Positions 54,323 through 62,830 of a DNA stretch of 64,000 bases are shown one piece after another. The DNA is taken from the NCBI RefSeq assembly GCF_003020115.1, contig NZ_PYFX01000009.1, forward strand, positions 147,471 through 211,470, given 5' to 3'. Numbering within the stretch: the first letter of the stretch is position 1; every line of letters starts with the position of its first letter. The DNA is from Bradyrhizobium sp. MOS002 (lineage in GTDB: Bacteria > Pseudomonadota > Alphaproteobacteria > Rhizobiales > Xanthobacteraceae). The position numbers were made by a program, and so were the translations under genes. Below the pieces are notes generated by a model, which made no database searches, was not told the DNA's origin, and worked only from the letters and a program-made list of their open reading frames with translations.

Positions 54323-55213
54323 ATGGTCGCGCCGAACGAGGGATTTGCCTTGAGCTCTTCGACGTCAGCCGCGCCGGTCGTCACCATTGGCAAGGTCAAG
54401 TTCGGCAATGATCTGCCGATCTCGATCATTGCCGGACCGTGTCAGCTCGAAAGCCGCCAGCATGCGCTGGAGGTGGCCTCCGCGCTGAAGGAGATCGCCG
54501 CGCGGCTGCAGATCGGCCTCGTCTACAAGACCTCGTTCGACAAGGCCAACCGCACCAGCGCGTCGGCTGCGCGTGGCCTCGGGCTTGCGCAGTCGCTGCC
54601 GATCTTCGCCGAAATCCGATCATCGCTCGGCCTGCCGGTCCTGACCGACGTGCATGACGCCGCGCAATGCGCCGATGTGGCGCAGGCGGTGGACGTGTTG
54701 CAGATCCCGGCGTTCCTGTGTCGGCAGACCGATCTGCTGCTGGCGGCCGCCGCGACCGGCAAGGTCGTCAACGTCAAGAAGGGCCAGTTTCTCGCGCCCT
54801 GGGACATGGCGAACGTCGTGTCCAAGATCACGAGCGCGAACAATCCCAACGTGCTCGTCACCGAACGCGGTGCGTCCTTCGGCTACAACACGCTGGTCTC
54901 CGACATGCGCGCGCTGCCGATCCTGGCGCGCACCACCGGCGCACCCGTGATCTTCGACGCGACTCATTCGGTGCAACAGCCGGGCGGGAAGGGGACGTCT
55001 TCCGGTGGCGAACGCGAATTCGTGCCGGTGCTCGCACGCGCAGCCGTTGCTGTCGGTGTTGCCGGTGTCTTCATCGAGACCCATCCCGATCCTGACAGCG
55101 CGCCGTCGGACGGACCCAACATGGTGCCGCTACGCGAGTTCGAAGGGCTGATCCGTAGGCTGATGGCGTTCGACGCGCTCGCCAAAGATTCCACCAAAGC
55201 CGACCCGCGCTGA
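54323..55213 (+). CDS. kdsA: 3-deoxy-8-phosphooctulonate synthase
   Basis: Condenses arabinose 5-phosphate and PEP to KDO-8-phosphate for the LPS core. 296 residues from ATG 54323; a TTG at 54350 (SSSTSAAPV) is an equally plausible start. ISIIAGPCQLESRQ, YKTSFDKANRTS, TDVHD and DATHSVQQPGGKGTSSGG are the family signature. Its TGA shares one base with the next ATG. Confidence 0.96.
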   Translation: MVAPNEGFALSSSTSAAPVVTIGKVKFGNDLPISIIAGPCQLESRQHALEVASALKEIAARLQIGLVYKTSFDKANRTSASAARGLGLAQSLPIFAEIRSSLGLPVLTDVHDAAQCADVAQAVDVLQIPAFLCRQTDLLLAAAATGKVVNVKKGQFLAPWDMANVVSKITSANNPNVLVTERGASFGYNTLVSDMRALPILARTTGAPVIFDATHSVQQPGGKGTSSGGEREFVPVLARAAVAVGVAGVFIETHPDPDSAPSDGPNMVPLREFEGLIRRLMAFDALAKDSTKADPR

Positions 55214-56421
55214 TGCAGCAAGGCGAGGCGCGGCCGCACGATCACGGCCTGCCGGCCGCGCTCTACGTCATCTCCGGTGCAAGCTTTGCCGCAGCGCTCT
55301 CCGCGCGCGCGCTCGATCCGGTGCTGCCGCATGTCGCCGAGGACTTTGGCGTCAGCATCGCGACTGCTGCCGGCTTTGCCGCGGTGTTCGCCTTCACCTT
55401 CTCGATCATCCAGCCGATCGTCGGCGCCGCCGCCGATCTGTTCGGCAAGACGCGGCTGATGATCGGCTGCCTCGCGCTGCTCGGCCTTGCCAACATCCTG
55501 GGTTCACTCTCGACCTCGTTCTCGGTTCTGTTCGCGACCCGTATCCTCGCCGGCATCGGCTCAGGCGGCGTGTTTCCGGTGGCGCTCAGCCTGACCAGCG
55601 ATCTCGTCGGTCCGGAGAAACGCCAGGTCGCGATCAGCCGCACACTCGCCGGCGCGATGACGGGCAATCTCCTCGGCGCCTCGGCCTCCGGCCTGATCGG
55701 CGATTTCCTCGGCTGGCGCGGCGTGCTGGCGGTGCTCGGCGTGCTCGTGATCGTTGCATCGATCGCGGTCGCCGCCGGTTTTCGCGGCGCCAAGGTCAAG
55801 CATCCGCCCAAGACGAGCCTGTCGGCGCTGAAGGCCGGCTATCGCACCATCTTCACCAACCCGAACGCCTATGTCTGTTATTCGGCGGTGTTCATCGAAG
55901 GCTGCTGCGTGCTCGGCCTGTTTCCCTACATCGCCTCGTTCCTGTTCGAGCTCGGGCAGACCTCGCTCTCGATCGCGGGTCTCGTCATCGCGGGCTTTGC
56001 GGTCGGCGGCCTGTTCTACACCCTGACGGTGTCGCGCCTGCTGCCATGGCTGGGCATGAAGCGAATGATGATCGCGGGCATGACACTGGTGGCCTCGCAG
56101 CTCGTTGTCGTCGCCTTCGGCCTGCGCTGGGAAGTGCAGGCGCTCAATCTCATCGTGATGGGATGGGGCTTCTACATCGCCCATGGCTGCCTTCAGATGT
56201 TTGCCAGCGAGCTCTCGGTCGAGGCGCGGGCCACCGCGCTGTCGCTGCATTCGTTCTTCTTCTTCATGGGGCAGACGGTCGGGCCGCTCGCCTATGGCCT
56301 TGGCATCCAGCATGGCGGCAAGATGCCGACCCTGTTCGCGAGCGCCGCGATCATGGTCGCGCTCGGTTTCGTCTGTGCGCGGCTGCTGAAACAGCGGGCG
56401 CCATCCGACGCGCGGACCTGA
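55213..56421 (+). CDS. MFS transporter
   Basis: 402 residues, about 12 membrane helices. The A-like motif is in AADLFGKTRLMIG, and a long central loop (about 195-215) splits two halves. Member of the small-solute exporter group of MFS; substrate unknown. Start overlaps the kdsA stop by one base (TGATG), so it is read with kdsA. Confidence 0.9.
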   Translation: MQQGEARPHDHGLPAALYVISGASFAAALSARALDPVLPHVAEDFGVSIATAAGFAAVFAFTFSIIQPIVGAAADLFGKTRLMIGCLALLGLANILGSLSTSFSVLFATRILAGIGSGGVFPVALSLTSDLVGPEKRQVAISRTLAGAMTGNLLGASASGLIGDFLGWRGVLAVLGVLVIVASIAVAAGFRGAKVKHPPKTSLSALKAGYRTIFTNPNAYVCYSAVFIEGCCVLGLFPYIASFLFELGQTSLSIAGLVIAGFAVGGLFYTLTVSRLLPWLGMKRMMIAGMTLVASQLVVVAFGLRWEVQALNLIVMGWGFYIAHGCLQMFASELSVEARATALSLHSFFFFMGQTVGPLAYGLGIQHGGKMPTLFASAAIMVALGFVCARLLKQRAPSDART

Positions 56422-56429
56422 CGCAGGCG

Positions 56430-57215
56430 CTAGTTTCCGATCGGCTCCATGCCACTCGCGATCATCGCGTCGCGGGCGGCCGGGGAAGCCAGGAACTTGA
56501 TCAATGCCCGGCCAGCCTCGGGCTGTTTGGAAACGCTTGCGATGCCGGCTGAGAAGATCGTGATCTGTTGCAATTCGTTCGGCAGCGGCCCGACGATATC
56601 GATCCCCTTCACCGGCTTCAGCTCGCTGATCTGCTGAAAGCCGAGCTCGGCATCGCCGTGGGCGACGATCTCGCCGACCGGCGTAGCCGGAATCTTGCGC
56701 GCCTTGTCCTTCATGACATCGGCAATGCCGAGCTTTCCAAACATCTCGGTCGAGACGTAGACGCCGCTGGCGCTGTCGGAATAGGCGATCGTCTTCGCCG
56801 CGAGCAACGCGCGCTTGACCGCTTCCACCGAGCTGATGTCCGGCTTCGGTGCGCCCGACTTCACGGCGACGCCGATCGGCGATCTCGTCAGGTCGACCTG
56901 GCTGCCGGCAACGACCTTGCCCTTGCTGGCGAGATCGGTGAGGGCGTAGCCCACCATGATCAGGACGTCGGCCGCCTCGCCGCGCTCCAGCCGGACCGGG
57001 ATGGCGTTGGTCGTGGTCCCCATCGAGGGCCCATATTCCGTCAGCACCTTGTTGCCGGTGGCCTTCTCGAACTCCGGCACGAGCACCTTGTAGGCCGCCG
57101 TCAGGCCGCCCGAGATCATCACCCGGACTTCGGCAGCCTCGGCCACGCCGGTCAGCCACAGGATGCCCAGAAGGCCCAATCCAAAATTTCGGAATGTTGC
57201 TGCAATTGATTTCAT
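56430..57215 (-). CDS. Periplasmic ModA-like substrate-binding protein
   Basis: 261 residues. Signal peptide (MKSIAATFRNFGLGLLGILWLTGVAEA), then a type II periplasmic binding fold with ISGGLTAAYKVLVPEF, SMGTTTNAI and AFS-like tail. Resembles ModA molybdate-binding proteins, but no ABC permease or ATPase gene is adjacent, so the ligand may be another oxyanion. Convergent with the MFS gene. Confidence 0.8.
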   Translation of the reverse strand: MKSIAATFRNFGLGLLGILWLTGVAEAAEVRVMISGGLTAAYKVLVPEFEKATGNKVLTEYGPSMGTTTNAIPVRLERGEAADVLIMVGYALTDLASKGKVVAGSQVDLTRSPIGVAVKSGAPKPDISSVEAVKRALLAAKTIAYSDSASGVYVSTEMFGKLGIADVMKDKARKIPATPVGEIVAHGDAELGFQQISELKPVKGIDIVGPLPNELQQITIFSAGIASVSKQPEAGRALIKFLASPAARDAMIASGMEPIGN

Positions 57216-57231
57216 CGGCGTTCGTCTCCAA

Positions 57232-57720
57232 CTAGCCCCGGCCGCGATAAGGCGCGACGCCCTGCTCGGGCACCCACAATCCCTTCGGTGCGCGGCCGGT
57301 CTGCCAGAACACGTCGATCGGGATGCCGCCGCGCGGATACCAGTAGCCGCCGATGCGCAGGAACTTCGGCTTGATCTCGCTCGCGATGCGCTTGCCGATC
57401 ATCACGGTGCAGTCCTCGTGGAAGGCGCCGTGATTGCGGAAGCTCGCGATGTAGAGCTTGAGCGACTTCGACTCCAGCAACCATTGGCCGGGGGCGTAGT
57501 CGATCATCAGATGTGCGAAATCCGGCTGTCCCGTGACCGGGCAGAGCGAGGTGAATTCCGGCACGGTGAAGCGCACCAGATAGTCGGTGCCGCCTTGCGG
57601 ATTCGGCACGCGGTCGAGCTTGGCTTTCTCGGGCGCATCCGGCCATTCCACGGCGCGGCCAAGCTGCAGGGCAGCTGAATCCGAGCTTGAGTTCTTCGAT
57701 TTGCTGGGCTTTTTCGACAT
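57232..57720 (-). CDS. queF: NADPH-dependent 7-cyano-7-deazaguanine reductase
   Basis: Reduces preQ0 to preQ1 in queuosine synthesis. 162 residues (unimodular type). Cys60 in SLCPVTGQPDFAH forms the thioimide and Asp67 is the proton donor; the ESKSLKLY motif is at 83-90. Poly-Ser/Lys N-terminus is variable. 16 nt behind it lies the ModA-like gene on the same strand. Confidence 0.95.
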   Translation of the reverse strand: MSKKPSKSKNSSSDSAALQLGRAVEWPDAPEKAKLDRVPNPQGGTDYLVRFTVPEFTSLCPVTGQPDFAHLMIDYAPGQWLLESKSLKLYIASFRNHGAFHEDCTVMIGKRIASEIKPKFLRIGGYWYPRGGIPIDVFWQTGRAPKGLWVPEQGVAPYRGRG

Positions 57721-57844
57721 CAGTCCGCCTCCGTGGCGCCCTCTTAGCCAATCATCGTGCGGCCGTCACCCGGCCTTTTCCGCTTCGATGCATTGCGGTA
57801 GAAGCACCCAAACTGACTGCTTAGTCCCCCGAAAAGAGGCCCTC

Positions 57845-59128
57845 ATGACCGCCATCATCGACATCATCGGACGCGAAATCTTGGATAGCCGGGGCAATCC
57901 CACCGTCGAGGTCGACGTCGTGCTGGAAGATGGCGCGCTTGGCCGTGCTGCCGTGCCGTCCGGCGCCTCCACCGGCGCCCATGAGGCGGTGGAACTGCGC
58001 GACGGCGACAAGGCCCGCTATCTCGGCAAGGGCGTCACCAAGGCAGTCGGCGCCGTCAACGGCGAGATCTTCGAGGCGCTGAGCGGCCTCGATGTCGAGC
58101 AGCAGGCCCAGCTCGACCAGATCATGATCGACCTCGACGGCACGCCGAACAAGAGCCGGCTGGGAGCCAACGCCATTCTCGGCGTCTCGCTCGCCTGCGC
58201 CAAGGCGGCTGCGAACTCGCTCGACATGCCGCTGTACCGTTACGTCGGCGGCACCTCGGCGCGTCTCTTGCCGGTGCCGATGATGAACATCATCAATGGC
58301 GGCATGCACGCCGACAACCCGATCGACTTCCAGGAGTTCATGATCCTGCCGGTTGGTGCGTCCTCGTTTGCCGAGGGCCTGCGCTACGGCGCCGAGGTCT
58401 TCCACACCTTGAAGTCCGAATTGAAGAAGGCCGGCCACAATACCAATGTCGGCGACGAGGGCGGCTTTGCCCCGAACCTGCCGTCGGCGGACGCCGCGCT
58501 CGAATTCGTCATGAACGCGATCGGCAAGGCCGGCTACAAGGCCGGCTCCGACATCGTGATCGGCCTCGACTGCGCCTCCACCGAGTTCTTCAAGGACGGC
58601 AAGTATGTCTACGAAGGCGAGGGCAAGACCCGTTCGATCTCCGAGCAGGCCAAGTATCTCGCCGATCTCGTCTCGCGCTATCCGATCGTGACCATCGAGG
58701 ACGGCATGTCGGAAGACGACATGGACGGCTGGAAGGAGCTGACCGACCTCGTCGGCAAGAAGTGCCAGCTCGTCGGCGACGATCTCTTCGTCACCAACGT
58801 CAAACGCCTCGCCGAAGGCATCAAGGCCGGACGGGCCAACTCGATCCTGATCAAGGTCAACCAGATCGGCACGCTGACCGAGACGCTCGCCGCCGTCGAG
58901 ATGGCGCACAAGGCCGGCTACACCTCGGTGATGTCGCACCGCTCCGGCGAGACCGAGGATTCCACCATCGCCGACCTCGCGGTCGCCACCAATTGCGGTC
59001 AGATCAAGACCGGCTCCCTTGCACGTTCCGATCGCACCGCCAAATACAACCAGCTCCTGCGCATCGAGCAGCAGCTCGGCAAGCAGGCGCTCTACGGCGG
59101 CAAGGCGGCACTGAAGGCGCTGGCATAA
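57845..59128 (+). CDS. eno: Enolase
   Basis: 427 residues. GREILDSRGNPTVEVDV at the N-terminus, GASTGAHEA loop, NIINGGMHADN, DEGGFAP and SHRSGETED are all intact. ATG 57845; the frame runs upstream into queF's strand. Glycolysis and RNA degradosome. Confidence 0.98.
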   Translation: MTAIIDIIGREILDSRGNPTVEVDVVLEDGALGRAAVPSGASTGAHEAVELRDGDKARYLGKGVTKAVGAVNGEIFEALSGLDVEQQAQLDQIMIDLDGTPNKSRLGANAILGVSLACAKAAANSLDMPLYRYVGGTSARLLPVPMMNIINGGMHADNPIDFQEFMILPVGASSFAEGLRYGAEVFHTLKSELKKAGHNTNVGDEGGFAPNLPSADAALEFVMNAIGKAGYKAGSDIVIGLDCASTEFFKDGKYVYEGEGKTRSISEQAKYLADLVSRYPIVTIEDGMSEDDMDGWKELTDLVGKKCQLVGDDLFVTNVKRLAEGIKAGRANSILIKVNQIGTLTETLAAVEMAHKAGYTSVMSHRSGETEDSTIADLAVATNCGQIKTGSLARSDRTAKYNQLLRIEQQLGKQALYGGKAALKALA

Positions 59129-59163
59129 GCCAGCGCCTCAATAAGGAACAGGGGAGGATCGAC

Positions 59164-60297
59164 ATGAGCGACGGCAAAAACGGCCTGCAATTGCGTTCGC
59201 TGATCAAGAAGAGCGGCGAGCTCGAGATCTCGCTTCTCGACGTGCCGACTCCCGAGCCCGCCGCGGACGAGGTCGTCGTCCGCGTCGAGGCGGCTCCGAT
59301 CAACCCGTCCGATCTCGGGCTCCTGATCGGCGCGGCCGACATGAGCACGGCAAAGGCTTCCGGCGACAAGGGCGCTCCCGTCATCACCGCGAAGGTGCCG
59401 GAAGGCGCGATGCGGGCGATGGCAGGCCGGCTCGACGAGTCCATGCCGGTCGGTAACGAAGGCGCGGGAGTCGTGATCAGGACCGGCTCGTCGGATGCCG
59501 CGAAGGCACTGATGGGCAAGACCGTCGCCATGATCGGCGGCGCGATGTATACGCAGTATCGCACGCTGAAAGTGCGCGAGTGCCTGCCGCTGCCGGACGG
59601 CACCACGCCGGCGGAAGGCGCGTCGTGCTTCGTCAATCCGCTGACCGCGCTCGGCATGACCGAGACAATGCGGCGCGAGGGTCACAAGGCGCTGGTACAC
59701 ACTGCGGCCGCATCCAATCTCGGCCAGATGCTGAACAAGATCTGCATCAAGGACGGCATCCCGCTGGTCAACCTCGTGCGCAGCAAGGAGCAGGCCGACA
59801 TCCTGCACAAGATCGGCGCCAAATATGTCGTCGATTCCACCGCGCCGAGCTTCCTCGGCGATCTCACCAATGCGCTGGTCGAGACCGGCGCCACCATCGC
59901 CTTCGACGCCATCGGCGGCGGCAAGCTCGCTGGCGACATCCTCAACTGCATGGAAGTCGCGATCAACAAGACCGCGAAGGAATACAGCCGCTACGGCTCC
60001 AACGTGCACAAGCAGGTCTACGTCTATGGCGCGCTTGATGTCCGCCCGATCGAGCTGCCGCGCGGCTTCGGCATGGCCTGGGGCGTCGGCGGCTGGCTGC
60101 TGTTTCCGTTTCTGATGAAGATCGGGCAGGCGGACGGGGCCAGGCTGCGCCAGCGCGTGGTCGACGAACTGAAGACCACGTTTGCCAGCCACTACACCAA
60201 GGTGGTGTCACTTCCCGAGGCGCTCGATCCCGCCAACATCGCGGTCTACGCCAAACGCGCCACCGGCGAAAAATTCCTCATCAACCCAAATAAATAA
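59164..60297 (+). CDS. MDR-family oxidoreductase (zinc-binding dehydrogenase-like)
   Basis: 377 residues. GroES-like N-terminal domain (LDVPTPEPAADEVVVRVEAAPINPSD), then a Rossmann domain (HTAAASNLGQMLNKIC). The zinc-ligand pattern of alcohol dehydrogenases is not evident, so it is closer to quinone/enoyl reductases. 35 nt after eno, with a GGGAGG box. Substrate unknown. Confidence 0.87.
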   Translation: MSDGKNGLQLRSLIKKSGELEISLLDVPTPEPAADEVVVRVEAAPINPSDLGLLIGAADMSTAKASGDKGAPVITAKVPEGAMRAMAGRLDESMPVGNEGAGVVIRTGSSDAAKALMGKTVAMIGGAMYTQYRTLKVRECLPLPDGTTPAEGASCFVNPLTALGMTETMRREGHKALVHTAAASNLGQMLNKICIKDGIPLVNLVRSKEQADILHKIGAKYVVDSTAPSFLGDLTNALVETGATIAFDAIGGGKLAGDILNCMEVAINKTAKEYSRYGSNVHKQVYVYGALDVRPIELPRGFGMAWGVGGWLLFPFLMKIGQADGARLRQRVVDELKTTFASHYTKVVSLPEALDPANIAVYAKRATGEKFLINPNK

Positions 60298-60336
60298 TCG
60301 CGGCGTGCGACCGCACGTCACCCAAAGAAGGTCTTG

Positions 60337-60404
60337 CCTTCTGAGCGAAGCGGGAGATTATTTCGCCGCCTTTGAAAGCGGGGAAAACCGCGGGGCTCAG
60401 AAGG
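60337..60404 (+). promoter_or_regulatory. Long-range stem in the leader of the MBL gene
   Basis: CCTTCTGAGC (60337-60346) and GCTCAGAAGG (60395-60404) are exact inverted repeats 48 nt apart. The right arm contains AGAAGG, part of the ribosome-binding region of the MBL gene, and inner CCGC/GCGG pairs can extend the fold. It could hide the ribosome-binding site. Confidence 0.5.
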
Positions 60405-60414
60405 GGACTTCTCC

Positions 60415-61413
60415 ATGACCGATCTCAATCGCCGCCATTTGCTCGCAGGCGCCGCCGCCCTCGGTGCGGCTGCCGTGACCAAGCTTGGATCGACCGTCGC
60501 CAATGCCGCAGTGCCGCAAGCCGGCACGCAGGCGCCGGGCTTCTACCGCTACAAGGTCGGCAGCTACGAGTGCACCTCGATCAACGACGGCGCGCGCACT
60601 TTCCCGATGCCGGACAAGTTCGTCGTCAACGCGCCGAAGGAGGAAGCGCTGGCCGCGGGCGAGGCGGCCTACATGCCGAAGGGGATGGTCACGGTGCCGT
60701 TCAACCCGCAGCTTATCAACACCGGCTCCAAGCTGGTGCTGATCGATACCGGCAACGGTGTCGCCAATCTCGAGCCCAGCAAGGGCGCGGTCGGCCGCAC
60801 GCTGCAGAACCTCCAGGCCGCCGGCGTCGACCCCAAGAGCATCGACGTCGTGCTGCTCTCGCATCTGCATCCCGACCACACCAACGGTATTCGTCTCGCC
60901 GACGGCGCGCTTGCCTTCCCCAATGCGGAGATCATGGTGCCGGGCAAGGACTGGGAGTTCTGGACCAGCGAGGACAACGCCGCCAAGGCCGAGTCCAACG
61001 CGATGATGAAGAACTACTTCGCCAACGTGAAGAAGACTTTTGCCGGCCTCGAATCCAAGGTGACGAAATACGAGTGGGGCAAGGAGGTCGCGCCGGGCAT
61101 CACCTCGATCGCGACGCCCGGCCACACGCCGGGCCACACCTCGTTCGCGGTCGCCTCGGGCGATGCCAAGGTGCTGATCCAGTCCGACGTTACCAACATC
61201 CCGGAGTTCTTCCTGCGCAATCCGGACTGGCATGTGGTGTTCGACACCGATGCTGCGATGGCGCAGGAGACCCGCCACAAATTCTACGACATGGCGGCGG
61301 CCGAGAAGGCGACCGTGATCGGCTTCCACTTCACGTTCCCCTCGGTCGGCCATGTCGAGAAGGACGGCGCCAAGTATCGCCTGATCCCGTCGGCGTGGAA
61401 TCCGACGATCTGA
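60415..61413 (+). CDS. Tat-exported metallo-beta-lactamase-fold hydrolase
   Basis: 332 residues. Tat signal NRRHLLAGAAALGAAA with cleavage near VANA; metal motif HLHPDHTNG, later HTPGHTSF and the distal His in GFHFTFP. Resembles quorum-quenching lactonase or methyl-parathion hydrolase subfamilies, but substrate cannot be read. Periplasmic. Preceded by a stem that may cover its ribosome-binding site. Confidence 0.88.
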   Translation: MTDLNRRHLLAGAAALGAAAVTKLGSTVANAAVPQAGTQAPGFYRYKVGSYECTSINDGARTFPMPDKFVVNAPKEEALAAGEAAYMPKGMVTVPFNPQLINTGSKLVLIDTGNGVANLEPSKGAVGRTLQNLQAAGVDPKSIDVVLLSHLHPDHTNGIRLADGALAFPNAEIMVPGKDWEFWTSEDNAAKAESNAMMKNYFANVKKTFAGLESKVTKYEWGKEVAPGITSIATPGHTPGHTSFAVASGDAKVLIQSDVTNIPEFFLRNPDWHVVFDTDAAMAQETRHKFYDMAAAEKATVIGFHFTFPSVGHVEKDGAKYRLIPSAWNPTI

Positions 61414-61588
61414 GCCGATCTGCAGATTTGGACCAAGGATCGGGCCGCCAATCGGCGGCCTGATTGTCTGGGCAACCGTTCAGAAACGCAGGGTTTCCAA
61501 ATCCGATCGGTCCATGCACTTGCATCCATCACTCGGGATCGCTTAAGTGCCGACCCGGCACTCCCGCTGAAGATTTCGAGGACACTCC

Positions 61589-62140
61589 ATGGCCTACAAT
61601 ATCGTCACGATCGCCGGCAGCCTGCGCAAGGAAAGCTTTTCGCTGAAGATCGCCAATGCGCTCGCCAAGCTCGCGCCGGCCTCGCTCAAGCTCGAGGTCA
61701 TCACGCCGGCCGGCATCTCGTTCTTCAACCAGGACCTCGAGGGCGCGCCGCCGGCCGATTGGCTGTCTTTCCGCGAAAAACTCCAGAAGTCGGACGGCGT
61801 CATCTTCGTCACCCCGGAATACAATCGCGCGATCCCAGGCGTACTGAAGAACGCGATCGATGTCGCCTCGCGGCCCTATGGCAAGAGCTCGTTCAACGGC
61901 AAGCCCGTCGGCATCATCGCGAACTCGCCGAGCCCGCTCGGCGGCGTCAGTGCCGCCAAGACGCTGCAGAACATCCTGCCGGGCATTTCCGGCCCGATCA
62001 TGCAGCAGCCGGAGGCCTATCTGATCGGGGTGGGCGACGCCTTCGATGCCGACGGCAACCTGACCAAGGAGTCCCTGAAGCCCGTGCTCCAGGCGTATAT
62101 CGACGCGTTTGCGGTGCACGTGGCGAAGCACCACAGCTGA
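61589..62140 (+). CDS. NADPH-dependent FMN reductase-like protein
   Basis: 183 residues, flavodoxin-like: AGSLRKESFSLKIA (FMN phosphate loop), TPEYNRAIPGVLKNAIDVAS and SPSPLGGVSA. This is the chromate/azo/quinone reductase family (ChrR-like). Plausible role is two-electron quinone reduction. GAGGACACTCC upstream is the ribosome-binding region. Confidence 0.9.
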   Translation: MAYNIVTIAGSLRKESFSLKIANALAKLAPASLKLEVITPAGISFFNQDLEGAPPADWLSFREKLQKSDGVIFVTPEYNRAIPGVLKNAIDVASRPYGKSSFNGKPVGIIANSPSPLGGVSAAKTLQNILPGISGPIMQQPEAYLIGVGDAFDADGNLTKESLKPVLQAYIDAFAVHVAKHHS

Positions 62141-62159
62141 GGCGCGATTCCCAGGTCTT

Positions 62160-62272
62160 CGTCATGGCCGGGCAAAAGCGCGAAGCGCGTCTTCGCGCTA
62201 GATGTCCCGGCCATCCACGTCCTTGCTGAACTGACCAAGAACGTGGATGCCCGGCACAAGGCGGGCATGACG
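62160..62272. repeat. Compound palindromic repeat
   Basis: Outer arms CGTCATG (62160-62166) and CATGACG (62266-62272); inner perfect stem AGCGCGAAG (62177-62185) with CTTCGCGCT (62191-62199); a third stem pairs CCACGTCCTTG with CAAGAACGTGG further on. Lies between the FMN reductase gene and ftsB. From memory, sequences like this are dispersed in Bradyrhizobium genomes. Confidence 0.7.
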
Positions 62273-62346
62273 GTTCAGGTATGGGAACGCGGAGCGGGCG
62301 GGGGGCCATTAGCACCCCCTTAACCAACCTGCCCCATCTTCCCAGG

Positions 62347-62664
62347 ATGGTCTCCCGCGCGCGCCTGAAATCGATCCTGACCGGTCTCGCCCTCTATGCG
62401 ATGGCAGCCGCCATCGTCGGCTATTTCGGCGTCAACGCCTATACCGGCAAATACGGCCTCAATGCCCGCCAGGAGCTCGACCAGGAGATCGTGGCGCTGA
62501 CCAGCGAGCTGGCCCAGCTCAAGCGCGAGCGCGCCAGGAGCGAGCAGCGCGTTTCGCTGCTGCGCTCCGCGAAGATCGACCCCGACATGCTGGACGAGCG
62601 GGCGCGCTTCCAGCTCGACTACGTCAATCCGCGCGATCTCGTCCGGACGATCCCGGCGAACTGA
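62347..62664 (+). CDS. ftsB: FtsB/DivIC-family septum formation protein
   Basis: 105 residues. One membrane helix (about 10-30), then a coiled coil (ELDQEIVALTSELAQLKRERARSEQ) and a short globular end with DERARFQLDYVNP. Member of the FtsB family that bridges FtsL and FtsQ at the septum. ATG 62347 (MVSRARLKS) preferred over an in-frame ATG at 62281 that falls close to a repeat. The eno-ftsB linkage is common in alphaproteobacteria. Confidence 0.9.
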   Translation: MVSRARLKSILTGLALYAMAAAIVGYFGVNAYTGKYGLNARQELDQEIVALTSELAQLKRERARSEQRVSLLRSAKIDPDMLDERARFQLDYVNPRDLVRTIPAN

Positions 62665-62769
62665 CAACTCTTCCTGAAGTTGGAGGCCGAAGTTGGAGGG
62701 CTGGAACCGGACTGCCGCCTTGACGGCAGCGCCGCAACGGGCTCGTGGCTTCTATCACCATGACCAGGG

Positions 62770-62783
62770 TTGACGCAGATCAA
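62770..62783. promoter_or_regulatory. FNR/FixK-type box
   Basis: TTGACGCAGATCAA matches the TTGAT-N4-ATCAA consensus with one mismatch and fits TTGA-N6-TCAA fully. It is 47 nt before the AcoR-like start codon. Bradyrhizobium FixK2 and FnrN use such sites under low oxygen. Confidence 0.65.
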
Positions 62784-62830
62784 CCGGGCCGTGCCGGCAC
62801 CGTCTAGATTGCCACCCGGAGGAAACAGTG

